NCBI GenBank assembly: GCA_011319805.1
Contig: SJRY01000229.1
Span: 868,001 to 932,000 of the forward strand
Length of the DNA stretch: 64,000 bases
Source of the DNA: Macrocybe gigantea
Lineage: Eukaryota > Basidiomycota > Agaricomycetes > Agaricales > Callistosporiaceae
Direction of reading: 5' to 3'
The notes below the pieces were generated by a model that had not been told where the DNA came from, searched no databases, and saw only the letters and a list, made by a program, of their open reading frames with translations. The translations under genes were made by a program, and so were the position numbers. Shown here piece after piece: positions 47,162 through 59,861 of the stretch. Numbering within the stretch: the first letter of the stretch is position 1; each line of letters opens with the position of its first letter.

Positions 47162-49463
47162 GAGGATTGTCCTTTTCTGTTTTCAACGCTTCGGATGGTG
47201 GAAGGCCCGTTTTTCTGCGCCTTTTTTTTTCCCCTCTTCCTGTCGCCGCGGGTTTCTTGCTTTCATATTCGTCTTTCAACTTTTGGACCTTGCGCATCTT
47301 TCTTTTTTTTTTATACTTTTCCGTCTCGATTGCGACCTCCCTGTTCCCGGCTCGAAATCCGTTCCCAAAACATCACGTACGCAACTGCGTTCCCGACGAC
47401 CTGACATCAAAGAAGAAAAGAAAAATTGATCAAAAGATCCAGCTCCAAGCGTCAATCATGGTCCAATGCCGCAATGCCGCATCTAGCAGCGCCTCACGAT
47501 CGCGAAACCGTCGACGAAGCGCAAGACATTTCCACACGTTATGACCGCAATGGCGCGAGCCTTAAACGACATGGCCGTCTGAAGAAAATCCCGTCCATGT
47601 TTCGTCCTTCGTGCTTTTTTTTTTTTGGACCCCCTCTTGATCCTGGTCATGCTCGTCGCTCAATCACCGCCATGCGTCTTCCAATTTCTTGGCTTGCGGG
47701 ACCGAGGTGGGGTCCAAGTTACGGTTTAAAATAGAAGAAGGGAGTGCGGTCAGGCGCAGATCGGAGGGATCATCAGCACGCCACACGGACGTTGGATGCT
47801 GTTGTGGCGGCAGCAGCGAGGCGAACATGTGCTATTGCCGCTGCTTCCTTTGGTTCGCTCTCGGTTCTTGTCTGCCGCTGCGCGGATCGGGACAAAGTGG
47901 CTCGTCGCTCGAGTCAACGCGGCCGACGGTTTGGGTTGTCGATGGTGGATGTGTTTCAGAATTCGTCATTTGTGGGCTGCGGCGGGGAATGTGTGCAGGA
48001 TGGGGAGATGGCGTAAGGGAGAGGTGCTGTTGAGGGCGCCGGATTGGACATGGAAGACATGTCTGTGGCGTTCGCCGCGTTACGCACGCGAAACTGGTTC
48101 GACTCGACCCGCCTGCACAGAGGCTGCCCTCAGTCGCGGTACCGACAGCGGCGTTTGCTCGTGGGCACGAAGGTCGTGCCTGTTCACGTCTCCAGCTCAG
48201 TGCGGAACTTTGTGACGCCACATATTTCCTCTCCTTTGGGGGGGGGGTCTGAAAAAATCACTTTCTCTTGTAATTCTCTCTCCCTGCTTTTCTTTTCCTT
48301 TTTTCCCTTTCTTTGATTCTGCTAGCCTGCGGCGCGTCCTTTTCTTCAGTTCCTACGTACTGTTATAACTGGCAATGATGCCACATGTATTGCTGTCTGG
48401 TTTTAGGACCTCGCGATTGTTTGTGTACTCTTTTCTGCATCTTACAAGTCTCTCTACTCTCTGTTTGTACTCTTCCGCTCCTGTTTCGATACGTCTTTTT
48501 GCGATCCTTGTTCTCTGTCCTTTTTTTTTTGTTCGCTTACATCAATGTTCCACTAGCATTCTTCCTGTTCGTCGGTTCGTGAGTACCGCAACCGCGCTTG
48601 TTAGAAGCAGGCCTCGACTAGAAGCCCGAACCAGCGACGGGTCCTTCGCCTTCGAATAATGCGCATCTGCCAGACACGCATGATGCATACTTCTGACGGC
48701 CATGGATAGTCGCATGCTGTATATGTACCTGAACGTTCTTCTGGCTGACAGGCTGCCAGTAGGATCAGACGCGTCCGAGCGGAATGTCTGTTCTTTCTTT
48801 TGAACGGCATGGAAGAGCGTAAGAGAGTCATTCTTCGCGTTGACCCTGGGATGCCAAAGACCATGCAAGCCAGCGACATTTCTTTCTTTCTTTCTTTTTT
48901 CCGAAGGCAGGATATATACTTGTCATCACTGTGCCTATATCACACGCTACAGCAATCGCGCAATCGCGCACAACCGCCACAGAAGTGCACGGAACACGTC
49001 AGGAGCCCTTGCATGTTCTGACGCGCTGACGGCTGCAATGACCGTTGACCTTTCTTCTCTTTTTTTTTCGCATGTTGCATATGCGTATGCCACAAGACGT
49101 TCGAGCGCCTGGATGTGTAGTACAGTATGGTAGCTAATTAAGGTTACGTCGTAGGCGGCTTGGAGTGGGTCAGATCACAGACGCGAAAGGAGAAAAAAAA
49201 TCACAAGCGACGGTCCTGCACCCTCTCGGAACAGTAACGAGCGTCGTGCAGCCCATGCTAGCCGGTGTGAATTCGCGCCGGTTCTGGTCGTTCGTCAGGA
49301 AAGCCAGAAGCGCTTCATCTGCGCAGTCTTCTGTCGACGTCGATGGTGTGCGCCAAAGACTCTTTTTTTTTTTGGATGGATGGGTGTTTTTCCCCGCAAT
49401 AACCTTGGCGCAAACCGAATTACATTGATATTTTCTGTCGGGAGTCGGACAATGCTCGTTTCC

Positions 49464-49483
49464 AAAAAAAAAAAAAAAAAAAA
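49464..49483 (+). repeat. Poly-A tract (20 A)
   Basis: Uninterrupted run of 20 A in the gene-poor region. Confidence 0.85.
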
Positions 49484-49880
49484 CTCGATCTTCGGGGGAG
49501 GAAAAATATGTTATCGTAAAGGGTATAAGCGGACCCCAGATAGAAAGGATTTCGTGCATTTCATGCACGCGACCACGCGTTCTGGGGCTCCGCTCCAAGT
49601 CGACGTCCAATCGCGGAGCCTGACGGAAGGGGTCACCCGGGTGAACGTTTGGACGTTTGAGCGTTCAAACTTCAGACAAGGAACACGAGGCGTGCGGTTG
49701 CCCGGTGCGGTGTGATGAACTGATGAGAGCGGGCAGGCGCGATGGCTCACGGCAGGGATCGGGTCTGCGCTTGCTGATGCATCGATGATCGATGATCACC
49801 CGAACGCGTGAAGCAGCGAAGCTGGTGAAGAGTTGGGGAGACCTGTAGGCGAAGTAAGATTCTGCCGAAAGACCCGAGTC

Positions 49881-49902
49881 TTTTTTTTTTTTTTTTTTTT
49901 TT
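49881..49902 (+). repeat. Poly-T tract (22 T)
   Basis: Uninterrupted run of 22 T, about 400 bases from the poly-A tract at 49464 and in the opposite sense. Confidence 0.85.
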
Positions 49903-52900
49903 GCATGTGCGACGACGTTGTTCGATGATCGCATGAATTCATGAATCAATGAACAATGGACTGGAAACCGTCCAGTCGAGCGGTTCAAGTCGGGGAAGCG
50001 AGCGGCGGCTCGAGATCGTTCGATTCCGATTTCCTGAGTCGCGTTATATCACGCGTTATGAAGAAAGACGCGGACGGACAGAACGATCACCCAGCACAGC
50101 GGACGAGCCAACCCGCGTTTGGGACTTTTCTGAAAGCACCGGCACACTAATTAGCAACGTAACTACATGACACTGAATGACACGAAATTTCCTTCGTGCT
50201 GCCAAACGCTCTGACCGCGTCCAACCCTTTCAATCTTCCCGCACGATGGGGAATCTTGAATCTGAATCTGCGGTCTGCGGCTCTTTGGGCAAATTTACCA
50301 CGTCGCCATCCGCGCTTCGAAATCACGGCTAAACCGCTATTAGAATCTTCGTTTCCTTCTTCGCACCTTCCTTGGCCGGTTTTAATTAAAAAGCCAAAAA
50401 AAAAAAATCGGTTGGTGTCTGCCAGATTGAACCACGCTGGCAAAGATCCAGCGCACGCCCCGAAAACAGAATCCCGCCGTACAGAAGGAGTCTCAGATTC
50501 ACATGAAGCGAGCGTGATCTCGTCGGACGGCTTTCATCTATCCGCTCACTACCTGCAATTCCGATCAAGATCTGCGAACCGCTTATCTGCCCTTCCCCTC
50601 CCCCCCAATTAATCGAAATCGTCCCGTCAAACGACCGTTTTGGATGCGGGCCTACGCCTGGCCTGATCTGGCTAGATTGTGCACTTTAGGGTCATCGATG
50701 AGTGTGGACATTGCACAAACGTAAGAAATCGATCTTTCTTTGGAGGAACCGGTTCGACGCGATTTATTGTTTGTACACTGTACGTGCGTCTTGAACGATG
50801 ATGCATGATGCATGATGCGCAACCGGATGACTGTCGAAAAGGAAGTAAAAGAGGAAAAAAAAAAATGGCTCGATCCCGAGCTTCTTGCGCGTGCATATCT
50901 GTTCCAGTCGATGATCGCCTGCGAAAGACGCGATAGACGAATGTGAGGTCGTGCGTTGGGAAGATACAGTAATGTGACAAACCGTACACATGACAGATCG
51001 TGCCCCTTGTCTCGCTCAGCCCTTGGGACCTCGGGCCTCGGGCCTTGACAAGACCTAGTCAGTGCGGGGGCGGGCCGGGCATTGACGTGGGCAATGGCAA
51101 TTGACACGTTGGCGCGGAGGCTTTTTTTTTTTTTTTCGCGCAACTGTCTGACACGGTTCATGAATCCGCCGAGCATGAATCGTTTGAAGCGTTCGAGTTC
51201 ACCGAGTCAGAGCTGTATGACCTGTGCATGGAAAAAAAGACAAAGAAGAAGAACACGAGCACGAAGTACACCTTCGAGGCGCTCTAGAGTGACACAATGC
51301 AAAGAGCTGTTTTTTTTTTGGACCCGATATGGCAATTATAGTGGCTGTGGGAGACGTGCCTGGCTCAACGAGCGGTCACTTCGAACGCTCACATGATCAT
51401 ATCATATCACCTCCGTTGCTCATCCTGTCAAACAGGAAAAAGAAAGAAAGCTGTCATATTCGCCAAAAGGACCAAAGACGAGGTCTAGGAACGCCGTGAA
51501 TTCCGCAATGAACGGAGGACCAGGCGACTCGAGAACCCTTTTGCCTGTGTGTTGGAATGTGGAATATGTGATGGGTACGGATCTGCTGATGCGTATCGAC
51601 GTCGATGTCGGATTCTCGCTCTGAAGCCTAGGTACGGCGATGGTAACCGTGCAATCGCACCGATCCAGTCGACTCACGCGCAGAGCCAAGTCGTCCATAG
51701 CCACTAACGGCATCACCCCACAGGGTCCCTCCGAGTCATCTAAATATAAAACCCTCGCCAGAGAAACACAATGCAGTTTAGCGACGTCTTGCGCGTTGCC
51801 GGTCAGCTTCGTGGTCAGGGTCTGCGCTGGCGTACTATGGAATCAGATCGAGTCATCGCATCGTTTGTTCTGCACTCCAGTTTTTTCTTTGCGTCAAAGA
51901 GCGAAGCGCACGGTTATGGTTTCATCGCCTCGTTCCCGTCTTGGCGCGACTTTGCCGAACGCTCAAACAGCCAGAAGTACACCGGTGGCAGTGATGCTGT
52001 TGTTGTTGGCGGTGGTGTCATTGACAACATTCGGATGTGTCCACTGTAAAGTCCGAAGATGTGGGGGAAGCAGTCGACAATTTACAAGATGAACGGAGAA
52101 TGAACGGTCAATGAGTATAGCATCTTCGGTGAATGCTCGTTGTAAATTAACTAATCATTGCGAGCGAATGACAATCATCATCATCGCCATCTTTCGCATC
52201 ACGCCTCGGAGATGGGAGGAGACGCAGAGTCATCGATACGTCCCTAATGCCCCGCATCAGGGATACTATCAGGACATTGTAAAAGTCACCGAAAGACGAC
52301 CCATCGCGTCATCAGACGTGATGAAGCCTGATCACTATGACCGGTTTCGAGTGGGATCAGCAACGCTAGCGCTCAAAGGAGCGTATCGCAACGGCGGGCT
52401 GCGCTCAAGGGCAAAGGCACCCGCATGACACGAAATGCTCAGTCGACCAGTTACCATGGTCCTCACCTGCTGATTGTGGATTAGAAAACCCACCACAGCC
52501 TGCGACGCCTAGAAACTTGCTAAACGCAATCAGAAGTCGTGACCTACTCTTGCTGTTTTTTTACCCCGGATAGGAGGGGACAAGTCCAGTGTCCGGCCTA
52601 GACCTTCTCATTGTCGCTCATGGTGTTCTTTTCACTGGGTGGGTTGTAATGACATGACATTGGTGGCATCACGCCACTAGAGGCTAGAAAAACACGTTTT
52701 CTGTGCTGTGGAATGGCGGGGCGGGCATCTTATCAGATGAGCTGTTTGTTTTACGTTACATAAAGCGTTCTCTGTACGACGGAAAATATCGTCATCCGTG
52801 TTTACCAAGACCACTGAATGATGATTAGCAAGATGTCGGGGCGAAATATTTTGGAATACGTGAATGCTCATGCCGGGAACCCACCCGGCTGGCTGTTTTC

Positions 52901-53099
52901 GGAAGTATTTTTTTTTATTTGGTTATAGACTGCGGCAAGACGGCTGCGTGGAGCACGGCCAATCGAGTCAAGATGAGATCGGACGATCCGGTTCGGCTTA
53001 CGAAAAAGGCAATGGGTGACAAAGTGGGCTCGTCCAACGTTTGGGTTGTCTCTTCTGTCCTTTTTTCCGTTATCGGCACTCTGTCCACCCCGAGTCATT

Positions 53100-53106
53100 T
53101 ATATAA
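53100..53106 (+). promoter_or_regulatory. TATA box of the cyclin gene
   Basis: TATATAA lies 15 bases before the ATG at 53121 and 56 before that at 53162. With normal TATA-to-start spacing the transcript would begin at about 53130-53140, which favours 53162 as the real start codon. Confidence 0.5.
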
Positions 53107-53161
53107 CTAAACCAACACCCATGCCAGCAATCATCTCGTCCCAGTCTCCGCTCTCCCCGCC

Positions 53162-54412
53162 ATGGGCATCTCTCGTCTCCCCTCCACCACGCCAGCCTCG
53201 TCGACCCGGCTCTGCATTCCCCCGCCCTCCTCCAGCTCATCGACATCAAGATCACCCGCCCCATCATAGGTAACGTTGTCTCCTTTAGCTGCCCCGTGTC
53301 TCCCTGCGCCTGACTTGCCGACGAACGACAGACTATGTTGTCGAGTGTGTCGTCGAGACCGTCGATTATGCCATGGGCCGCCCCTCGTCCTCGTCCAGGA
53401 CACGCTCAGCCGCACGGCAGGCGGAGCTCGCAAAGTTTACCACTTTTGTCGACAACGTCGTCTCCCGCGCAGAGGTCGCAACCCCAACTCTCCTCGCCGG
53501 TCTCGTATACATCGACCGCGCCAAGCCACACCTCCACATCGCACTCGAGGAGTGGGCCCTCGAGCGCGTCTTTCTCGGCGCACTCATCGTAGCGTCAAAG
53601 GTGCGTCCAGTGCCCCCTCATGAGTTCGGTCTCTGACGGCAATCTTGTGCGTGCAGTACCTCAACGACTCGACGCTCAAAAACGTACACTGGGCGCTCTG
53701 CACGGGCGTCTTTGGCAAACGCGACATTGGCCGCATCGAGCGCGAGTTTCTCGACGTGCTCGATTTCGAGCTTGGCATCACCGAGGACGAGCTGCTCTCG
53801 CACCACGCCGGTCTCTGGGCACTCGCCAGCCCGTCTCCGTCCCCGCGCACCTTCATCCAGCCGCGCGCACCGCAGGCTAAACCGGCGACGTCGCACATCA
53901 AACAAGCTTCGTCTTCGTCTTCGTCTTCCTCGACATCATCATCGTCATTGTCATTATCATCCTCTTCGTCCTCGTCTTCCTCGCCGCACCGTCATCGCAT
54001 TCCGGATCTTGAGCCTTCGAGTCCGCAGACGTCTTCCATGGAATCCGTCTCGCCTCGCACACCCGCTTCGCCGACTTACTCGCCGCAGCGCAAACCTCCC
54101 CTCACGCCTGCGCGTCCTGCGCCAGCGCCGACAATACCGGTCGCGGCCGCAGCACCAACGGCAGCTGCAGCTGCACCCGTTGCGCCAGTGCCGACGATCA
54201 AGAAGCCGTCGTTGCACACGGCGACGATGGACTTGCTGCGATCCTTCCCCGTCATCCCGCTTCCGATCGCCGCGCACAAGGCGAAGCATCATTTTCACCT
54301 GCCGCATCCGCATGTGCACGTCCCCGGCCGCCATCATCAGAGGAGCCATTCGCGGCCCGCAGGCGTCGTCATGATGGACGGTGGAGCGGGAGATGCGATG
54401 GTCTCAGCTTGA
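53162..54412 (+). CDS. Pcl-type (Pho80-like) cyclin
   Basis: Cyclins of this family activate Pho85-type kinases. The first exon reads SLVDPALHSPALLQLIDIKI and TRPII, then an intron (GTAACG...GACAG, about 53271-53330) joins to DYVVECVVETVDYAMGR. The cyclin box continues with KFTTFVDNVVSRAEV, LAGLVYIDRAKPHLHIALEE, WALERVFLGALIVASK, an intron, then YLNDSTLKNVHWALCTGVFG and REFLDVLDFELGITEDEL. The C-terminal half is disordered: Ser runs, Pro/Ala repeats, and a His-rich end (HHFHLPHPHVHVPGRHHQR). The start is chosen from the TATA box; from that ATG one base appears missing before SLVDPALH, while the ATG at 53121 would need an extra base removed. The exact Pcl subclass is not resolved. Confidence 0.85.
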
Positions 54413-57400
54413 GCTGTCTCCTTTTTTCTTTTTGGGCTTGCGGCTCGAGTTTTTTTGTCATTGCTGGCGTCATTGACACGCCTCTCTCTCTCTCCTCCCC
54501 GTCCCTCTCGCATCGGCAACGCTTATTTGGTTGATTGGTTCTTTGCTCGGCTTTTCTGCATATATCCTCCCCTCTCAAGTCACTCCTTTCTGCATTCTCC
54601 TAATTTATCAAAAATACGCATCGCATCGCAACGCTCTCTTCATTTCGAACTACAAGGACACAAAAAAAAAAAGCTTTACGTCAACTCGAACAAGGACATG
54701 GCATTCGCTCCGTTCATCACCCATTCCATCATTCATCCATTCTTTCGATGTTTTTTTCCCCCTTCTTCTTCTTTGCATTGAACGTCCAAGACATGTCACA
54801 CTTCTCAGCCGAACAAGAACCACACGAACCATCTATCTAAGGCACGTCGAATCCCCCAAAAGCGAGACAAGACGACGGGGGTGGGTTCGGGAGAGATTAA
54901 TTGCGATCTCTTCCTCCTACCTTTTTTCCAAAGGAACAAACTCCGTTCTCACGCCGACGTCGCAAACCCATCTCTCATACTTTCGCTCAAAGTTTTCCTT
55001 ATTCGGTTCTTGGACCGGTGCTGGATAGCACCGAAATTTTCTGCTCTTATTCGTTCCGTTTTGTATGTATGGCTAAATATCTTGTTGTGCTATACTCTAG
55101 TCTTTCTTCGTTTTCGAATCTCCATCTATGTTTGTTGTATGTTTTTCTTTTCTTTTTTTCTTCTTGTTAAACCTAAAGCAAAGTTATCCGACCTGTGTTT
55201 CTTCGCAACAACTCTTTTCAAACTCATCGCATTTTTTTTTTCGTTTACTGTTCACATTAGCTCCCACTCGCACGTATATACTAGTTTGGTACTACATAAG
55301 CTCCTCCTGCTCCTGCTACGATGTTGATTGTAAATAGTTAATATATTGGTAATAATTATGTCTTTTCTTTGCTTTTTCTTTTCCTTCTGGAAGCGAAGTG
55401 CTCCTAGAAAGTGGGGATGAATGGTTCTTGCCGGGAAAATTTGGATTTTGGCGTCGATGAGAAGACGGGTTGGATGACGTCGCGCTGGTGCTGCCAGTGA
55501 TCATCGATCGCTCACCGTGTCCGCGCGATTCTTGGCTTCGTTGCGCTAAGGGAGCTTGCTATTGTCCTTTTTTTTTTTTTTTTTTTTGAGAGAGAGAGAG
55601 AGAGAGAGACGATGAGTGATATCATGTTTTTCGTCATGAGAAGCGGACCAGGGGCTCATAATGCATTAGCACGCCTGATACGCGACGAGCTTCGTCGAAG
55701 ATGGTCGAATATTGAAGATTGAATATTGAGCCCTTGAGCACTTGAGTTCTAGTTTTTTTCTCAGTCGGCGTTCTTCGGTTTTTTTTCTCTGAAGAAACGA
55801 AATGAAAAGGCAGGGGATGCAACTACGTCATCGTGTCGATTGCATGGACGATGACGGTGAGCTCAGCGTGAGCTCGCTGCTTGTGTGTGTCGCGTGTTGG
55901 CGTATCAGGCTCGCGTTCGCCGCTGCGAACCAGGAGATCGGTTGGAACCGTGAATCTTGCATGAATCTTGCATGGTGCATGGTGCATGATGCATGATGTT
56001 CGTTCGGGCAGCCATCAGAATAGCCATGTACTAACAGATGGGCACCGTGGGTTGCTTCGCAAAGCGCCTCTCGAACATGGAACGTTATCGAACGCTGGCA
56101 ACCTTACGTTACAGGCGCCCAAGAAAAAACAAAAAAAAAAAGGAAAGCAAACTGTCCAACAAGTCCCAACGTGATGCCATCTCGCTCAGGTTTCCATGTC
56201 GCTTTTTTTTTTTTTTGGCACTAATGCACTAACGGCCAGCGTCAAATGTCAACTTTGAACGATGCACAGTGTGGTTTTTGATTTGGGCCTTCAATGCATC
56301 ATCAACCTTCGACGATCGAGATGGATGGAACGGAGCGCTCGTGCTCCTCCCCCCCCCTTGGAATCCCACAAGTTATTAAAGTAACGGCATGATCAGATCG
56401 AATTGCTGTAGCGGACGCTGGTTGCTCCGCACAAGCGAGAAGACAAGACAAGACAGACACGGCTTCAGAGTTTCACGTCAACAGGTCTTGTGGCGAGCGC
56501 GAGGCGCGATAGTACAGTACGGTCTCCGTCGTTCTTTTGTGTTTTGCAGCTGTGGAGTCGTAGGCGCTCGAGGGTTAGGGCAAACGAGGATTTGCGCGTG
56601 TCGCGTGTTGCAGAGATGGGCTGTGTGGCGTGTCGATGATCTGTTGAGGGGAAAAAAAAAAGTCCATTTCACAGCGCCTATAGAACGACGATACATTGTG
56701 CAAAAAAGCAGCGGTGATTGGTTCTCGTGCTGTGTCAGTTGGCGTTGATGAAACGCGAATGACGGACGGGTACAACAGAAGAAACATTCAAAGACAGCTT
56801 TTTCCTTGTCGCGGCTAGGGTCGATCAAGACAGTTCCCTGCTCCAACAGAACGAACGCAATTTGTTGCTGTGGAACATCGAAACGCTGGAACTGACAACA
56901 ATAGTGTGGAAAAAAGAGAACTCGCACGTGTGGCAGTGCAGGCGCTTCACGTCCAGTGCACCGTCGAGCGTGCTGTGCAACGATCATGATCATCATCTCA
57001 GGCTGTTCCTAACTAAACCCACCCCTTCTACTCCCATCTAGCGTGTTAAGCGCTCCCCTCGAAACATTATGGAAAAGAGCTCCAAGGTTCTCGCGCGTTC
57101 CTTTTTACGCGAAAAAGTGATGCCAGTGCGCGTCTTTTACCTGCCGAACCGCTTTTTTGAAGAATTGAAACGAGCGGGTTCGCTTTCGCTATGAAGTTCG
57201 ATGTTCGACAGGGTCTGGGCGCTCGAGGGCTCTGTTACCCGTTGTGAGGGTTGGCTCATTTTCAACCGACTCTTCGTCTGACGTCTCTCATGTCAAAATG
57301 TGGACACGATCCGGGGTCTAGAACCTTCAGCACGACTCGGAAGGTCTCGATCCGTATTCCGCCCTTCAGAACTTCATCATATGAAATGGCGAATCCTTCG

Positions 57401-59861
57401 CAGGCCTATGCGTATGTCGTACGTTCTGAAAATTCTAGACATCTGATGATGGATAGATTGTCTCTTTCATTTTCCAATTTTTGTTTCTCATGCCGGTGAT
57501 GAACGGAACAGTCGAGTGGTCACGGTCTTCCCCAACCCCAACGCCTACACACCCACCCACGCCACACCACGCCACGACCAGCCGGACTGCTCGGCTGTTC
57601 GGTCCGTCCACCACTTGCACCAACAACGCAAACGCTGCAGTGAGCACGGACTCGCGACCAATCGCGGCGCATCATCGCGTGGGATGCTCAAGGCCAAGCA
57701 CCCACAAAAGCGCCTTCTTCTCCGTCTCTCCGACTGATCTGGACATGTCCTCCAGTCATCGAATCGCTCCGGTGTCTTAAGTCTGGCGGACCAATCACTT
57801 TTCAGCTTCGACCTTGGGAACTGGGCCAGGCAAGGTTGCCATGTGCGCAGGTCCGTGATGCTGTCGGCTCTGCTCGTTCTTCTTCGCGATCAGGTTGCCC
57901 ATGCTTTTGCTTCTATTATCTGTGTTCCGCTCTGTCTGGACTCGCAGTCTATTACGAGCGACGCAGACGCCCAGGCGTGGAAGGTCTACATCGCTCTGGC
58001 TGACTTCCTTCTTCTTGTTCCACCCCTGGAAAACTTCTCAATCCAGCCCATCGACAAAAAAACATGCAATTCAACACATGATCTGCTAAGAATAGAAGGT
58101 CCAGCCTGTATGATGACAGAGGCGCCCGTTGGAGATAGGGAATCGAGCGAGGGGAGTTTTCTGATACCCGGCAGAAGAGTGGTTCACTCGTCGTCTTCCA
58201 TACTGGCCCGGAGGCAATGGGCGAGAAGCACCCTCCTTTGTTCCTTTCTCCTGTGTCTTTCTTTCTTTGTACGCGGTGACATCGGGCTTTGGGGGCTAAT
58301 GGAAGCGTGCGGCATGTCGTGGTTCGTCTGCCGACGAGCCATCCGTCCATACCCTGGTTCACTTTCTTCGAAAGGCAAAGGACGTGCGCATCGCAACGAG
58401 TGGCACCCTAACCTTTCTGATAGCTCTGCGAAAATGAATGCAACGCAAGGCGAAAAGGCAAAGTCCAAGGCTGTGATGGGAAAAAATGGTCGGTGCGACA
58501 CCATATCCTCGGGATCGAACGACTATATATATACACTCGTGTCAGAGAGCGAACGTTGGCGCCCTTGACCGCAGGTACGTACGTTGTTTTGATGTATAGG
58601 TACTGTTCGGATGAGGTTGGATTCAGTCCGAAACGTGCGAGAGACAAGAGAAAGAGCCTTATCCTGGGAAAAGCAAAGACTGGATGGCACGATGTCCTGC
58701 CATCGTTCCTATCTCTTGATGTTTCTGATGCATGAAATCCAAGTGCCCCTTCATAGTTTGCAAAGTCGCACTGAATTGATACCTATACAACTCAAATGGA
58801 AATCGGCGTGCATAGGAGGGACTATAGGGTATGCTATTGCGAGTGGGGGTGTGACCAGATGCCTATCTATAGCATGTTCCACCGGAAGTACCTGCATTGT
58901 CAGTAATCGCCAAGGCACCAAAATCGACAGATAGGCGCTCTGCATGATATCTCTTTTGGGGTGCTGGGGTGATCAGGTGCGTGCTGGGGTGGCGGGCGCG
59001 GCAGGACACGGATGCGGAGGCCGAGCCAGCCAAGTCAAGCTGAGCCAGGAGTACGATGATCCGTGGCGGACGGTTTCTTTGGAATTTGAACCTCGCAGAA
59101 AAAGCCTTGCTCGATGCCGAAAGGAAAAAAGGAAAGGTAGGGTGGAAGGTGTGAAAGTCGAGTCAGTCGGGACAGGGGCGATTGTGGGGCTTGGAGTTTG
59201 TTTTTCACCGTGTGTACAAGAGCGAGGGAGAGGGGGTGCTGACGTTTTGCTGACTGCGACTCTTCTGGTTTGCCAGTTGCACAGGAGCTCAGGATGACGC
59301 TGGCACAGACGGTTGGATGGATTTGCCGTACCATGTTTTCCATATGTCGTAGCGTCATTAATAATTTACCTCCCCCACACGGTCTATTCTGGGATGTGTC
59401 ATCTTCATACATACGACGATAGATGATAGCACTGTTCAGTGAATCAGAGATGGCATCCCTTGCGTAGCTCAGAATCACAAGTTTGGACCACCGCGCAACA
59501 CGTAGCGACACGGCACGGAAGCCCGGAACGCGCTATTGTTCATAAAAAAAAAAGAACGAGTCATCCGGAATCACGTCTGAACGGCAAGCCACTAGGGTTG
59601 TGGGGTATGTGAATTGGAAAAAAATAATCAAAGACGCTTACGCACCCGGGTCGGCATGGGATTGTCGAATCTCAGCGGACAAAGCAGAGAGCTTAGGAGA
59701 GTCATCGGCTGACGTGAACACGTTGAATAAGAAAAAAATGACTCAGAGTCGGGAAAAAAGAGAACCGGTGCAACCGAACCGGTCTGCCGGAGCGTATTTG
59801 CCATCGGGTTGGGAGTCAAATATCTATGGTGCGCGTCACTTAGTCACCACCAAAATGTGAC
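54413..59861. other. Gene-poor region with simple repeats
   Basis: About 5.4 kb with no recognised gene. The first kilobase is T/C-rich and probably carries the long 3' untranslated region of the cyclin gene. A single 241-codon plus-strand frame (57843-58568) has no domain, no splice support and no homology I recognise. Repeated TGCATGATGCATGATG-type motifs lie at about 55975-56000. Confidence 0.5.
55568..55609 (+). repeat. Poly-T tract joined to (GA)11 microsatellite
   Basis: Twenty T (55568-55587) directly followed by eleven GA units (55588-55609). Confidence 0.9.

Larger units (their letters stand above)
47162..53099. other. Gene-poor region with homopolymer tracts
   Basis: About 6 kb without a recognised gene. 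It contains many runs of A or T. A TATA-like box (TATAAAA, 51745-51751) lies close before an ATG at 51771 that opens a short frame, and on the opposite strand a frame beginning MPLVAMDDLALR has a GTGAGT donor; neither could be extended to a convincing protein. A short open stretch at 51142-51287 ending ELYDLCMEKKTKKK...YTFEAL looks protein-like but has no start. A duplicated ATGATGCATGATGCATG motif is at about 50799. Confidence 0.5.

Noticed and set aside
51771..52092. Small TATA-led frame ending in a hydrophobic segment (AVMLLLLAVVSL), resembling a GPI-anchored protein
   Set aside because: It needs a 49-base intron and the TATA box is only 20 bases from the ATG; the N terminus is not a convincing signal peptide. 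Too weak to list as a gene.
4389..54412. Programmed ribosomal frameshifting as the cause of the slips
   Set aside because: The slips occur in unrelated genes at sites without a shared slippery heptamer, and some genes have several; assembly error explains them better.
57843..58568. A 241-codon plus-strand open frame
   Set aside because: No domain, repeat, plausible introns or homology; such frames are expected by chance in GC-balanced spacer of this length.
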